64,000 nt of DNA from JAJFUB01 sp964622325 (GTDB lineage: Bacteria; Armatimonadota; Zipacnadia; Zipacnadales; UBA11051): NCBI GenBank assembly GCA_964622325.1, contig CAZUOJ010000003.1, forward strand, positions 34,614-98,613. The letters run 5' to 3'. A program made the position numbers and the translations under genes. Positions 36,036 to 44,512 of this stretch are shown in pieces. The notes below the pieces were generated by a model. That model was not told where the DNA came from, did no database searches, and saw only the letters and a program-made list of their open reading frames with translations. How positions within the stretch are numbered: position 1 is the stretch's first letter; every line of letters starts with the position of its first letter.

Positions 36036-36133
36036 GCAGTTCCTGTTTTCGACAGAAGAGGAAAAGCCGCTCAAATTATTTCAGTACAGAGCGATTAAAG
36101 CCATTCCATAACGCTTCAAGAGGCCAGGAAGTT

Positions 36134-37420
36134 TTGCAAAAATCGCGTTTCTATTTTCAGATTTGCTTATTGTCTTTCATTTTAGGCGGAATAATTGCTG
36201 TGGCAGGGGCCAATGCCCAGAATTTTCCCCGGCCAGAATTCCGCGGCGGCCAAACATTCCCTGAACAAATTCATCCGTTGCCACGCGCTGTGTGGCTTTC
36301 GTATCTGGATGTAGGGATGCTTTTGGGGGCGCTGCTTGCGGCCGCTCTTTTTAGCTTACGGCTGCGTTCCCGGCCGGCCCTTGTTGCGTTAGCCTTATTT
36401 TCTTTAGCCTATTTCGGCTTTTATCGACACGGCTGCGTCTGTCCCATCGGCGCAATCCAGAATGTGGCCTATGCATTAGGCGATAATGGCTATGCGCTTC
36501 CGATTCCAATTGGGCTTTTCTTTGCCCTGCCGTTGCTATTTGCTTTGTTTGTGGGGCGCACATTTTGCGCTGGCGTCTGTCCATTGGGGGCGATGCAGGA
36601 AATTGTGTTATGGCGGCCTGTGCGTGTCCCCGAATGGCTGGACAATATCCTCTCCGTGTTTCCTTTTTTGTTTGCCGGATTTACAATATTTTATGCGGCG
36701 ATTGGCAGCACATTTTTGATTTGTCGCTATGATCCCTTTGTGGAATTCTTCCGTCTCGGGGGAACAATAGGAATGTTGCTTTGGGGGGCGGGGCTGTTGC
36801 TTTTGGGGCTCTTTGTAGGCCGGCCTTATTGCCGCTATATGTGTCCCCTGTCGGCTTTCTTACGCGTATTTGCAGCGCTGGCTCGCTGGCAGCCTCAGAT
36901 TACAACAGACGATTGCATTCAATGCCATCTTTGTGCGGAGGCTTGCCCTTATGGAGCGATAAAGCCGCCCACAGCCCCTGATCCTCGCTTCTCCTTGCGG
37001 CGGGCGCGGCGGAGCCTAGCTATACAATTATGTTTATTGCCCCTTTTTGTGGGAATCTGGGCGGGCTTAATGAGATTGAATAGCTTTGCACTGGCGCGGC
37101 TCGATTCTCGCGTGCAATTAGCTCAGGAGTTATGGCTGCAGGAGAAAGGCTTGCTCGCGAAGACAACAGAGCGCATTGAAGCCTTCAACAATCGCGAGCT
37201 GCCCACAAGCTACGCGTACTGGCAGGGCGCTGTAATACAAAAATGGTTCGATGTAGGCTCATGGCTGCTCGGCGGCTGGATCGGGCTTGTTTTTGGCTTA
37301 AAAATGATAGGAATGTCTTTGCGGCGTCAGCGTCGCATATATATGATTGATTCCGCTTCCTGTGTACATTGCGGAAGATGCTATAATATATGTCCGTTGC
37401 AAGCGCCGGGGAAAGCATAA
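36134..37420 (+). CDS. NapH/NosR-like polytopic iron-sulfur membrane protein
   Basis: A 428-residue membrane protein with about six or seven helices. Repeated CxxxCP motifs on the helix ends (CVCPIGAIQN, CAGVCPLGAMQE, CRYMCPLSAFL) and two ferredoxin-like sites, CIQCHLCAEACP near residue 265 and CVHCGRCYNICP near the end, mark the NapH/NosR/RdxA group. It would pass electrons between quinol or a cytoplasmic donor and the periplasmic ferredoxin. The long frame starts at 35948 inside the previous gene, which is unlikely. TTG 36134, behind AGGAAG and just before a signal-like helix, is my choice. Confidence 0.82.
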   Translation: MQKSRFYFQICLLSFILGGIIAVAGANAQNFPRPEFRGGQTFPEQIHPLPRAVWLSYLDVGMLLGALLAAALFSLRLRSRPALVALALFSLAYFGFYRHGCVCPIGAIQNVAYALGDNGYALPIPIGLFFALPLLFALFVGRTFCAGVCPLGAMQEIVLWRPVRVPEWLDNILSVFPFLFAGFTIFYAAIGSTFLICRYDPFVEFFRLGGTIGMLLWGAGLLLLGLFVGRPYCRYMCPLSAFLRVFAALARWQPQITTDDCIQCHLCAEACPYGAIKPPTAPDPRFSLRRARRSLAIQLCLLPLFVGIWAGLMRLNSFALARLDSRVQLAQELWLQEKGLLAKTTERIEAFNNRELPTSYAYWQGAVIQKWFDVGSWLLGGWIGLVFGLKMIGMSLRRQRRIYMIDSASCVHCGRCYNICPLQAPGKA

Positions 37421-37457
37421 TTGAAGTTCAAAGCGTCAAAGCTGGAGGAGTCCATGG

Positions 37458-39554
37458 ATGTCGGGAATACAGCTTCAGGCTCAGAAAGAAAACGATTTTA
37501 GCGATTTATATCGCCAAATCAGCTTGATTGTGGCGGGCGTTGCTTTTATATTTTGCCTCGTTGTTTTGGGCCTGCTGATAAACAACGCGATACAGGCGCG
37601 TGTATACGATCCTATGCAAGCGCCGCGGATAGCAGCATTGAAAGCAGAATTGGCCAAGCAGCCCAATAATACACAATTAGCAGAACAAGTACGGCAGCTG
37701 GATGCCTATATTCGGGAGCGTTATTTTACAGCCCGCTGGCGGGCTGTTGTGGGCTTATATGCGCTGTTGGGGGGCCTGGCAGTGCTTGTGCTGGCTTTGC
37801 ATTTGGCCTCAATGTTTCAGCGTGTGATCCGTTTCCCCTTGACCTTAAAGCCGGCAGAAGCCTGGCTTCAGGCTGCATTCAATCGGCGCGCTTTCATCAT
37901 TTTTGGGCTTTTGCTAATGGGAGGCTTATTGACGCTGGCTGTCTTATCGCGGCATGATGCGGCGGCAGCTTATGTACAGACGGCCCATCCGCCCCTGACA
38001 GCCGATGTTCTGGCACAGACGCTGCCCAATGTGCAGCCACAGGCTCCAGCCGTAACGCCCCCCTCAACAACGCCTGCCGAAACGCCTCCTGCGCCTCCTC
38101 CGCCCCCTCCGCCCGCTGCCGGGGGCTCGAGCATGCCAGGCTCTGCTGGCCCGCCAGGGCCAATGGGGCCGATGGGCCCGCCGGGGCCGATGGGCCCCCC
38201 AGGGCCACAAGGGCCGCCGGGCCCTCCTGGCCCCCCGGGGCCGCCCGGGCCGCCTGCTGAAGAAAAAGAGCCAACAGCTCTCAAAACAGCCCCTGGGCCT
38301 CAAAAGGCCGAATCCTCGGGCTTAGCCCCAGCTTTAGGCCAGACAAGCCTGAAAGTGGAAGGAGGGCCAGCTTTAGCTGATATTATAAAGAATTGGCACA
38401 TTTTCCGAGGGCCTTTTGCTGGCCTGGCAGGCGCCGACACATATCCCCTCTCCTGGGACAACGCCTCTGGCAAAAATATTTTATGGAAGACGCCTATCCC
38501 TCTAAAAGCGCCTAATTCGCCCATTTATTGGCAGGGAAAGCTTTTTATGAGCGGCGCTGACGCCGTTAGGCGGGAAATTTATTGTTTCGACGCAGACACA
38601 GGCAAGCTGCTGTGGAAGAAAGGCATTGAAGTGAAAGGCGCCAAAAAGGCAGAGCCGCCTCGTGTTATGGAGGAAGCCGGCTATGCGGCGCCCACTATGA
38701 CAACAAATGGGCAATATGTTTTTGCGCTTTTTGCCAACGGGGATATTGCCGCTTTAGATATGGAAGGCAAAATAATCTGGGCGCGCAATCTTGGCGTGCC
38801 ACAAAATCCTTACGGACATGCGTCTTCTCCTATAATTTATAAAAATCTGCTTCTTATTCAATATGATCAAGGCGCTGAGGCCAAGGAAAAGCTTTCGCAA
38901 TTGCTGGCTCTCGATGCGCAAACAGGCCAAACTGTTTATAAAGTGCCCCGGCCTGTGCCCGCTTCCTGGAGCAGCCCTCTTCCCATAGTCCATGAGGGGC
39001 AGGATGAATTAATCTGCTGTGCTAATCCCTATGTCAATGCCTATGATCCTGCGACAGGAAAAGAATTATGGCGTGTGGAAGCGCTGAGCGGCGATGTAGC
39101 GCCTTCCCCGTGTTACGCAGGCGGGCTTGTGATCGCTGCTCAGGAAGGCGCGGGCGTTGTGGCAATCCGGCCGCCTGCATCGCCAAGCGAGGAGGCCGAA
39201 ATTGTATGGAAAGCAGAGGATTGGGCGCCGGATGTTGTGAGTCCTGTCAGTGATGGGGAATGTGTGTGGATTGTGAGCAGTGCCGGAATGCTCGTTTGTT
39301 ATGATTTAAAGACAGGACAAAAAATATATGAACATGATCTGGGCATGCCCTGTAACGCTTCGCCTATCATTGCCGGCAAACATCTGTATATTACAGATAC
39401 AGCGGGCGTTACACACATCGTGGAAACAGGGCGGCAATTTAAGGCGATTGGCACGGGCAAAATAGGCGAAGCCGTCCATGCCACGCCGGCTTTTGTAGAT
39501 GGGCGAATTTATATACGCGGAGAGAAAAATCTATTTGCGATAGGCTTCCGCTAA
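37458..39554 (+). CDS. Polytopic PQQ-like propeller protein with collagen-like linker
   Basis: A 698-residue protein with three predicted membrane helices (about residues 23-43, 93-115, 151-170). Then follow a poly-proline stretch and 12 consecutive Gly-X-Y triplets (residues 231-266: mostly GPP, with GPM and GPQ), and a PQQ-like propeller from about residue 310. Blade signatures include YCFDADTGKLLWKK and LALDAQTGQTVYKV. The collagen-like stretch could act as a stiff rod or a trimerisation site holding the propeller away from the membrane. GGAGGAG lies seven bases before ATG 37458. It sits between the NapH-like gene and the NuoEF gene. Confidence 0.82.
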   Translation: MSGIQLQAQKENDFSDLYRQISLIVAGVAFIFCLVVLGLLINNAIQARVYDPMQAPRIAALKAELAKQPNNTQLAEQVRQLDAYIRERYFTARWRAVVGLYALLGGLAVLVLALHLASMFQRVIRFPLTLKPAEAWLQAAFNRRAFIIFGLLLMGGLLTLAVLSRHDAAAAYVQTAHPPLTADVLAQTLPNVQPQAPAVTPPSTTPAETPPAPPPPPPPAAGGSSMPGSAGPPGPMGPMGPPGPMGPPGPQGPPGPPGPPGPPGPPAEEKEPTALKTAPGPQKAESSGLAPALGQTSLKVEGGPALADIIKNWHIFRGPFAGLAGADTYPLSWDNASGKNILWKTPIPLKAPNSPIYWQGKLFMSGADAVRREIYCFDADTGKLLWKKGIEVKGAKKAEPPRVMEEAGYAAPTMTTNGQYVFALFANGDIAALDMEGKIIWARNLGVPQNPYGHASSPIIYKNLLLIQYDQGAEAKEKLSQLLALDAQTGQTVYKVPRPVPASWSSPLPIVHEGQDELICCANPYVNAYDPATGKELWRVEALSGDVAPSPCYAGGLVIAAQEGAGVVAIRPPASPSEEAEIVWKAEDWAPDVVSPVSDGECVWIVSSAGMLVCYDLKTGQKIYEHDLGMPCNASPIIAGKHLYITDTAGVTHIVETGRQFKAIGTGKIGEAVHATPAFVDGRIYIRGEKNLFAIGFR
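38148..38255 (+). repeat. Collagen-like Gly-X-Y codon repeat
   Basis: Twelve triplets with Gly at every third residue: GPP GPM GPM GPP GPM GPP GPQ, then five GPP. The DNA is very GC-rich and imperfectly 9-bp periodic. It is directly preceded by a proline-rich tract. Confidence 0.95.
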
Positions 39555-39567
39555 GGCTTAATCATTT

Positions 39568-41973
39568 ATGGCATGCACTTCACACAAAGAATCCTCCTCC
39601 AATTGTGTTTGCGCCGTTTCTAAAACGGCCGATGAAATAGATTTAGCAGCTGTTGAGAAGATTGTGCAGGAATATGGCACAAAGCCGGCTGCTGCTTTGC
39701 CAATTTTACATGCTATTCACAGGCATTATCATTATTTGCCCGAGGCCGCCCTGAGACGTGTATGCGAGCTCACGGAAATTACGCCTGCAGAGCTTGTCGG
39801 CCTGGCCACATTTTATCCTCGCTTTCGCCATCAGCCCGCTGGACAACACATTATCAGCATTTGTCATGGCACAGCCTGTCATGTGAAAGGAGCGCCGCTT
39901 GTCAGCGAAGCCTTTCGGAGAATGCTGAACATTCCAGAAGGCGCTGACACGAGCCCCGACGGCCTCTTTACAATCCAGCGCGTAGACTGCCTGGGCTGCT
40001 GCACATTAGCGCCTGTTGTACAAATTGATAGCTGCACATATGGCCATGTCACGCCCGATACAGTGGAAGCCACTATCCAGGATTTTCTGGAGCTGCAAAA
40101 GCAAAAAGAGAAGCAAGCGCAGGATCTCACAAGTACGCGCAAGCGTTTTCAGGCTGCTGATGTGGCTCAATGGCCCGAAATTCACATTGGCCTGGGCTCA
40201 TGTTGTCAGGCGGGAGGCAGTGCCGCTGTGCGAGACGCACTGGAGGAGGCTGTACGCGCTCTGGGCGTCCCCGTGCTTGTTAAGCCAGTGGGCTGTGTGG
40301 GAATGTGCCATCAGACTCCGCTTGTGGAAATCCATATCTCCGGACAAGAGCCGGCATTATATGCGCGTGTGCGGCCTGAAGAGGCGGCGCAAATTGTCAG
40401 GCGACATTTTGCGCCGCGCGGATTTTGGCGCCGCTTGCGGCTCAAGCTGGAACAAGGCTTAGATCTGTTGCTTACAGATGAGGCCTGGAAGCCTGTCTCT
40501 CGTTTTGCGCTCAATGTCCGAGATGGCGCTGTAGGCGCTTTTTTAGGCGGACAAAAACATCTTGCAACAGAGCTGTACGGCGCGCTTAATCCGCTGGATC
40601 TGGAGGAATATCTTGCTCATGAAGGCTTTGCGGCGCTGCGTAAATGCCGGGAAACATTGTCTCCAGAAGAGATCATTAACGAAATAATAGCTTCTGGGCT
40701 GCGCGGAAGAGGCGGAGCAGGCTTTCCGACAGGCGAAAAATGGCGCCTCGTCCAAAAAGCCCCTCTGTCGCCTAAATATGTAATATGCAACGGCGACGAA
40801 GGCGATCCGGGCGCGTTTATGGACAGAATGCTTTTGGAATCCTATCCCTATCGGATTTTAGAAGGGATAGCTATTGCAGCCTATGCTGTCGGGGCGCAAG
40901 AGGCCTTCATATATGTGCGTCAGGAATATCAGCTTGCTGTAAAACGTATACAGGAAGCGCTGCGTCGCTGTGAAAGCCAGGGCTTGTTGGGAGATCTGCA
41001 TATTCGAATCTTCCAGGGCGCGGGCGCGTTTGTATGTGGCGAGGAGACAGGCTTGATTGCCTCCATTGAAGGGCGGCGGGGGATGCCACGCTATCGGCCG
41101 CCCTATCCGGCTGAACAGGGATTATGGGGCCAGCCGACACTTGTGAATAATGTAGAGACATTAGCGCTCGTGCCGTGGATAATCCGCAATGGGGCAGCTG
41201 CGTTTTCCGCCCTAGGCACAATGTCGAGCAAGGGGACAAAAGTTTTTTCGCTTACGGGAAAAGTACGGCGGGGAGGGCTGATAGAAGTGCCGATGGGCAT
41301 TACGATCCGCCAGATTGTGGAAGATATTGGCGGGGGCGTGCGCGAAGGGCGACAATTTAAGGCTGTACAAATCGGCGGGCCTTCAGGAGGCTGCATTCCG
41401 GCGGAATTAGCTGATATTCCCATCGATTATGAAAGCCTGCAGGAAGCGGGGGCGATTATGGGCTCCGGAGGGCTTGTCGTGCTGGATGATGAGGACTGTA
41501 TGGTGGATGTGGCACGCTATTTTCTGGAATTCACACAGCGCGAGTCCTGTGGCAAATGCACATTTTGCCGCCTTGGCACAAAGCGTATGCTGGACATTTT
41601 GGAACGCATTTGTTGTGGACAAGGGAAGCGGGAGGATCTAATAGTCTTGGAGAAGCTGGGGCACACAATTAAGCAAAGCGCCTTATGCGGGCTGGGCCGC
41701 ACAGCGCCCAATCCTGTGCTGACGACATTGCGCTATTTCCGTGCAGAATACGAGGCCCATCTGGAAGGCCGCTGCCCGGCGGGGCGTTGTCGAGCGCTCA
41801 TTCGCTACGAAATAAAAGCAGATTGCCTTGGCTGTACGAAATGTGCTCAAGCTTGTCCTGCTAAGGCAATTGCGCCTCGTCCTTATGAGATCCACGAGAT
41901 AGATCAGCAAAAATGTATTCGTTGCGGCACATGTTATCAAGTGTGCCCCACAGGCTCTGTGATTGTGCGATGA
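39568..41973 (+). CDS. NuoE-NuoF fusion (HydC-HydB/StnBC-like NADH-oxidising subunit)
   Basis: An 801-residue flavoprotein that should exchange electrons between NADH and iron-sulfur clusters. Domains in order: NuoE-type thioredoxin-like 2Fe-2S (about residues 20-175; CHGTACHVKGA and DCLGCC); a second thioredoxin-like 2Fe-2S (about 200-280; GSCCQAGG and GCVGMCHQ); the NuoF core with GLRGRGGAGFPTGEKW (NADH/FMN, near 377), NGDEGDPGAF and ESCGKCTFCRLGT (4Fe-4S, near 658); and a C-terminal two-cluster ferredoxin (CLGCTKCAQACP, CIRCGTCYQVCP). This is the layout of HydC plus HydB in bifurcating hydrogenases and of StnC plus StnB, fused in one chain. No other complex I subunits are present. Its stop overlaps the next start. 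Confidence 0.9.
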   Translation: MACTSHKESSSNCVCAVSKTADEIDLAAVEKIVQEYGTKPAAALPILHAIHRHYHYLPEAALRRVCELTEITPAELVGLATFYPRFRHQPAGQHIISICHGTACHVKGAPLVSEAFRRMLNIPEGADTSPDGLFTIQRVDCLGCCTLAPVVQIDSCTYGHVTPDTVEATIQDFLELQKQKEKQAQDLTSTRKRFQAADVAQWPEIHIGLGSCCQAGGSAAVRDALEEAVRALGVPVLVKPVGCVGMCHQTPLVEIHISGQEPALYARVRPEEAAQIVRRHFAPRGFWRRLRLKLEQGLDLLLTDEAWKPVSRFALNVRDGAVGAFLGGQKHLATELYGALNPLDLEEYLAHEGFAALRKCRETLSPEEIINEIIASGLRGRGGAGFPTGEKWRLVQKAPLSPKYVICNGDEGDPGAFMDRMLLESYPYRILEGIAIAAYAVGAQEAFIYVRQEYQLAVKRIQEALRRCESQGLLGDLHIRIFQGAGAFVCGEETGLIASIEGRRGMPRYRPPYPAEQGLWGQPTLVNNVETLALVPWIIRNGAAAFSALGTMSSKGTKVFSLTGKVRRGGLIEVPMGITIRQIVEDIGGGVREGRQFKAVQIGGPSGGCIPAELADIPIDYESLQEAGAIMGSGGLVVLDDEDCMVDVARYFLEFTQRESCGKCTFCRLGTKRMLDILERICCGQGKREDLIVLEKLGHTIKQSALCGLGRTAPNPVLTTLRYFRAEYEAHLEGRCPAGRCRALIRYEIKADCLGCTKCAQACPAKAIAPRPYEIHEIDQQKCIRCGTCYQVCPTGSVIVR

Positions 41974-43553
41974 ATGTCCAATTGACAATAGATGGACAGC
42001 CTTTAGAAGCGCCGGAAGGCTTGACAATTTTGCAGGCGGCGCGCCGGGCTGGCGTTGAAATCCCTTCGTTGTGTTATCGGAATGGCTGTCAAGCGGAAAC
42101 ATCCTGCCTTGTGTGCGTTGTCCGCGTCAATAGCCAGGAACGCTTGCTCCCCGCTTGCGCCACGCCTATTGCCGCAGGAATGTCCATTGCCAGCGAAACA
42201 GAAGATGTATATCAGGCACGCCGCATGGCATTGGAGCTTTTGCTTGCGGATCATGCCGGGGATTGTCTGGCTCCGTGCCAAAGAGCCTGTCCCGCCGGAA
42301 TGGATATTCCTCAGATGCTTCGCTTGATAGCTGACGGGCAATTAGAAGAAGCTGTAGCGCTTGTCAAACGCCGCATTCCTATTCCTTCAATTTTGGGGCG
42401 CATATGCCCCGCTCCCTGTGAGGGGCCATGTCGGCGGGGCGAACTAGACGAGCCCGTAAGCATCAAACAGCTCAAGCGTTTTGTGGGGGATTTTGATTTA
42501 ACACAGTCCAGGCCCTATCAGCCGCTTATTCCTCCAGCCACAGGACGAAATATAGCGATTGTGGGCGCAGGGCCTGCAGGCTTGACAGCCGCGTATTTTC
42601 TCAGGCGAATGGGACACGCTGTTACAATTTTTGAGGCTCGCCCTGAGGCAGGGGGAATGTTGCGTTATGGCGTGCCGGAAGACAAGCTGCCTCCGGATGT
42701 GCTGGATGCAGAAATAGCTTCGCTTCAAAGAACAGGCTTTAGCTTACAGTTCTCTATATCCGTGGGCAAAGATGTTTCGCTTCAGGAGCTGCGCGAGATT
42801 TTTGATGCGACGCTCATCGCCTGTGGCACTGTAGAGCCGGAAACAATCGCTAGATGGGGCCTGCAGCCCAGCCCTCAGGGCGTTTATATTCAGTCGACAA
42901 CATGGCAGACGAACTTTCCTGATGTTTTCGCCGCAGGCGCCGCTGTGCGGCCGCGCAAATTAGCTGTATGGGCCGTGGGACAAGGCTATGCAGCAGCGCA
43001 AATTATTCATCAATATCTGAAAGGCGAAACGCCCCAAGCGCCCCAGCCGCCTTTTTCGACACGCCCGGGCAAGCTGACGAATTCTGAATTAAAACAGCTG
43101 GCCTCGAAAGCCTCTATGGCGCCCCGCCAAGCCCTGTGGGAAAATAACAATCCTGGGCTGGACTGTTCGGCATTAGCCGAGATTTTTCCTGTGGCACAAA
43201 AACAAGCTCAACGTTGCTTTCAATGTGCCTGCGCGGCGCAAGATACATGTCAATTGCGCCGCTGGGCGGCCGTCTATAAGGCGCGTCCGAATCTATACAA
43301 AGGAGAGCGCCGGACGATCTGCCCCGAAAATTCACATGAATTGGTCGTTTATGACGCCGGAAAATGCATACAATGCGGGCTATGTGTGCAGATTGCAAAG
43401 CGTAATCAAGAGGAGTTCGGCCTCACATATATCGGGCGCGGCTTTCATGTGCGCATCGGAACGCCCTGGCAGGAGCCGCTAGCCGCCGCTCTCCGCCGGG
43501 CTGCACGTGCCTGCGCCGAAGCATGTCCTACAGGGGCGCTTGTGCTAAAATAA
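41970..43553 (+). CDS. 2Fe-2S/GltD-like flavoprotein lacking the NAD(P)H domain
   Basis: A 527-residue protein. It starts with a NuoG/HydA-type 2Fe-2S domain (cysteines at about 35, 46, 49 and 65). Next comes the GltD/NfnB N-terminal Cys-rich helical part (CLAPCQRACPAG, CPAPCEGPCRRG), then an FAD-binding fold with VGAGPAGLTAAYFLRRMG and GGMLRYGVPEDKLP. In GltD some 190 residues of NAD(P)H-binding Rossmann fold follow; here ACGTVEPE is joined after about 35 residues to DVFAAGAAV, so that domain seems absent. The C-terminus has RCFQCACAA and a ferredoxin site, CIQCGLCVQIA with a late CAEACPTGAL. The start shares ATGA with the NuoEF stop: obligate partners. Confidence 0.85.
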   Translation: MNVQLTIDGQPLEAPEGLTILQAARRAGVEIPSLCYRNGCQAETSCLVCVVRVNSQERLLPACATPIAAGMSIASETEDVYQARRMALELLLADHAGDCLAPCQRACPAGMDIPQMLRLIADGQLEEAVALVKRRIPIPSILGRICPAPCEGPCRRGELDEPVSIKQLKRFVGDFDLTQSRPYQPLIPPATGRNIAIVGAGPAGLTAAYFLRRMGHAVTIFEARPEAGGMLRYGVPEDKLPPDVLDAEIASLQRTGFSLQFSISVGKDVSLQELREIFDATLIACGTVEPETIARWGLQPSPQGVYIQSTTWQTNFPDVFAAGAAVRPRKLAVWAVGQGYAAAQIIHQYLKGETPQAPQPPFSTRPGKLTNSELKQLASKASMAPRQALWENNNPGLDCSALAEIFPVAQKQAQRCFQCACAAQDTCQLRRWAAVYKARPNLYKGERRTICPENSHELVVYDAGKCIQCGLCVQIAKRNQEEFGLTYIGRGFHVRIGTPWQEPLAAALRRAARACAEACPTGALVLK

Positions 43554-43723
43554 TCCGATAAAATTACATTATTCATTTCGCGTTGCTTCAGAGGAGATTA
43601 AAAATTTGGAAAAATGAGCAATTTGAGGAAGCTTTTCAGGCAGGCGCAAGGATTTTTCATAGCTGAATCATATCTCAGCATCACTAGCTCAAAGATTCCG
43701 CAACAGGACAAATATAAAGAATA

Positions 43724-44512
43724 ATGAGCGATTTTGTGATTGTAGAGAATGTAACGAAAATATATACAGATGCAGTGGGAGAAGAATTGCTTGTGCTGGA
43801 TCATATCAATTGGCGCCTGCCGGAAGGCGCGATTGTGGCTGTCACAGGGCCTTCAGGCTCGGGAAAAAGCACATTGCTGAATTTGCTGGGAGCGCTGGAC
43901 AAGCCTTCAGCGGGCCACATTATCATTGGCGGAAAACAATTAGATATTTTAGATGAGCAAGCACTAGCTAATTTTCGCGCCTACGATGTGGGCTTTGTCT
44001 TTCAGGATCATCATCTATTGCCCCAGCTCACAGCTTTAGAAAATGTCTTGCTCCCGACGCTGGCGGGCTCAGGCCGACGCATTTTGCCCAAAGCTGGCCT
44101 CGCCGCAGAGACAAATGCCGGCTTAGAAGCAAAAGCGCAAACACAACACATTTCTTCTCAAAGCCCAAATAATTCTGCGGCACTAATATCTCGGGCAGAA
44201 GAATTGCTCTGTCGTGTGGGGCTGGCGGAGCGCCTGCATTTCTTCCCAGCGCGTCTTTCAGGCGGCGAACGACAGCGTGTGGCCATCGCTCGTGCCCTGA
44301 TGAATCGGCCTCGCTTATTGCTGTGTGATGAGCCCACAGGGAATCTGGATCAGGCAACAGCCGCTTCTGTAATGCAGCTGCTTTTGAACATCGCGCACAC
44401 AGAAAGCCTCACTGTAATTATTGTGACACATAATCCTTCTCATGCTGCCATGTGTGAACAGCATTATGAAATTCGGCGGGGCAAGCTTGTTATGGCAGGA
44501 GCGTCGCCATGA
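43724..44512 (+). CDS. ABC transporter ATPase, LolD/MacB type
   Basis: A 262-residue ATPase with Walker A GPSGSGKST, Q-loop VFQDHHLLPQLTALENV, signature LSGGERQRVAIARAL and Walker B LLLCDEPTGNLD. These place it in the lipoprotein-release/MacB group that works with FtsX-type permeases. About 35 extra residues (near 113-150, rich in Ala, Asn, Gln and Ser) separate the Q-loop from the helical subdomain, where LolD has a short link. The permease gene starts four bases before its stop (ATGA overlap), so they form one transporter. What it moves, perhaps lipoproteins, is unknown. Confidence 0.9.
   Translation: MSDFVIVENVTKIYTDAVGEELLVLDHINWRLPEGAIVAVTGPSGSGKSTLLNLLGALDKPSAGHIIIGGKQLDILDEQALANFRAYDVGFVFQDHHLLPQLTALENVLLPTLAGSGRRILPKAGLAAETNAGLEAKAQTQHISSQSPNNSAALISRAEELLCRVGLAERLHFFPARLSGGERQRVAIARALMNRPRLLLCDEPTGNLDQATAASVMQLLLNIAHTESLTVIIVTHNPSHAAMCEQHYEIRRGKLVMAGASP

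Noticed and set aside
37897..38303. Antisense glycine- and proline-rich frames opposite the collagen-like segment
   Set aside because: The repeat codons of GPP reverse to similar low-complexity frames on the other strand; no start signal or conserved content.
39568..41973. Complex I (nuo) operon
   Set aside because: Only the NADH-input part is encoded; no membrane subunits, NuoB/C/D or NuoI are seen, and the fused domain order is that of HydBC/Stn.
43554..43723. Small gene between the flavoprotein and the ABC ATPase
   Set aside because: No frame with a ribosome site and recognisable content; a plain AT-rich spacer that may hold a promoter for the transporter.
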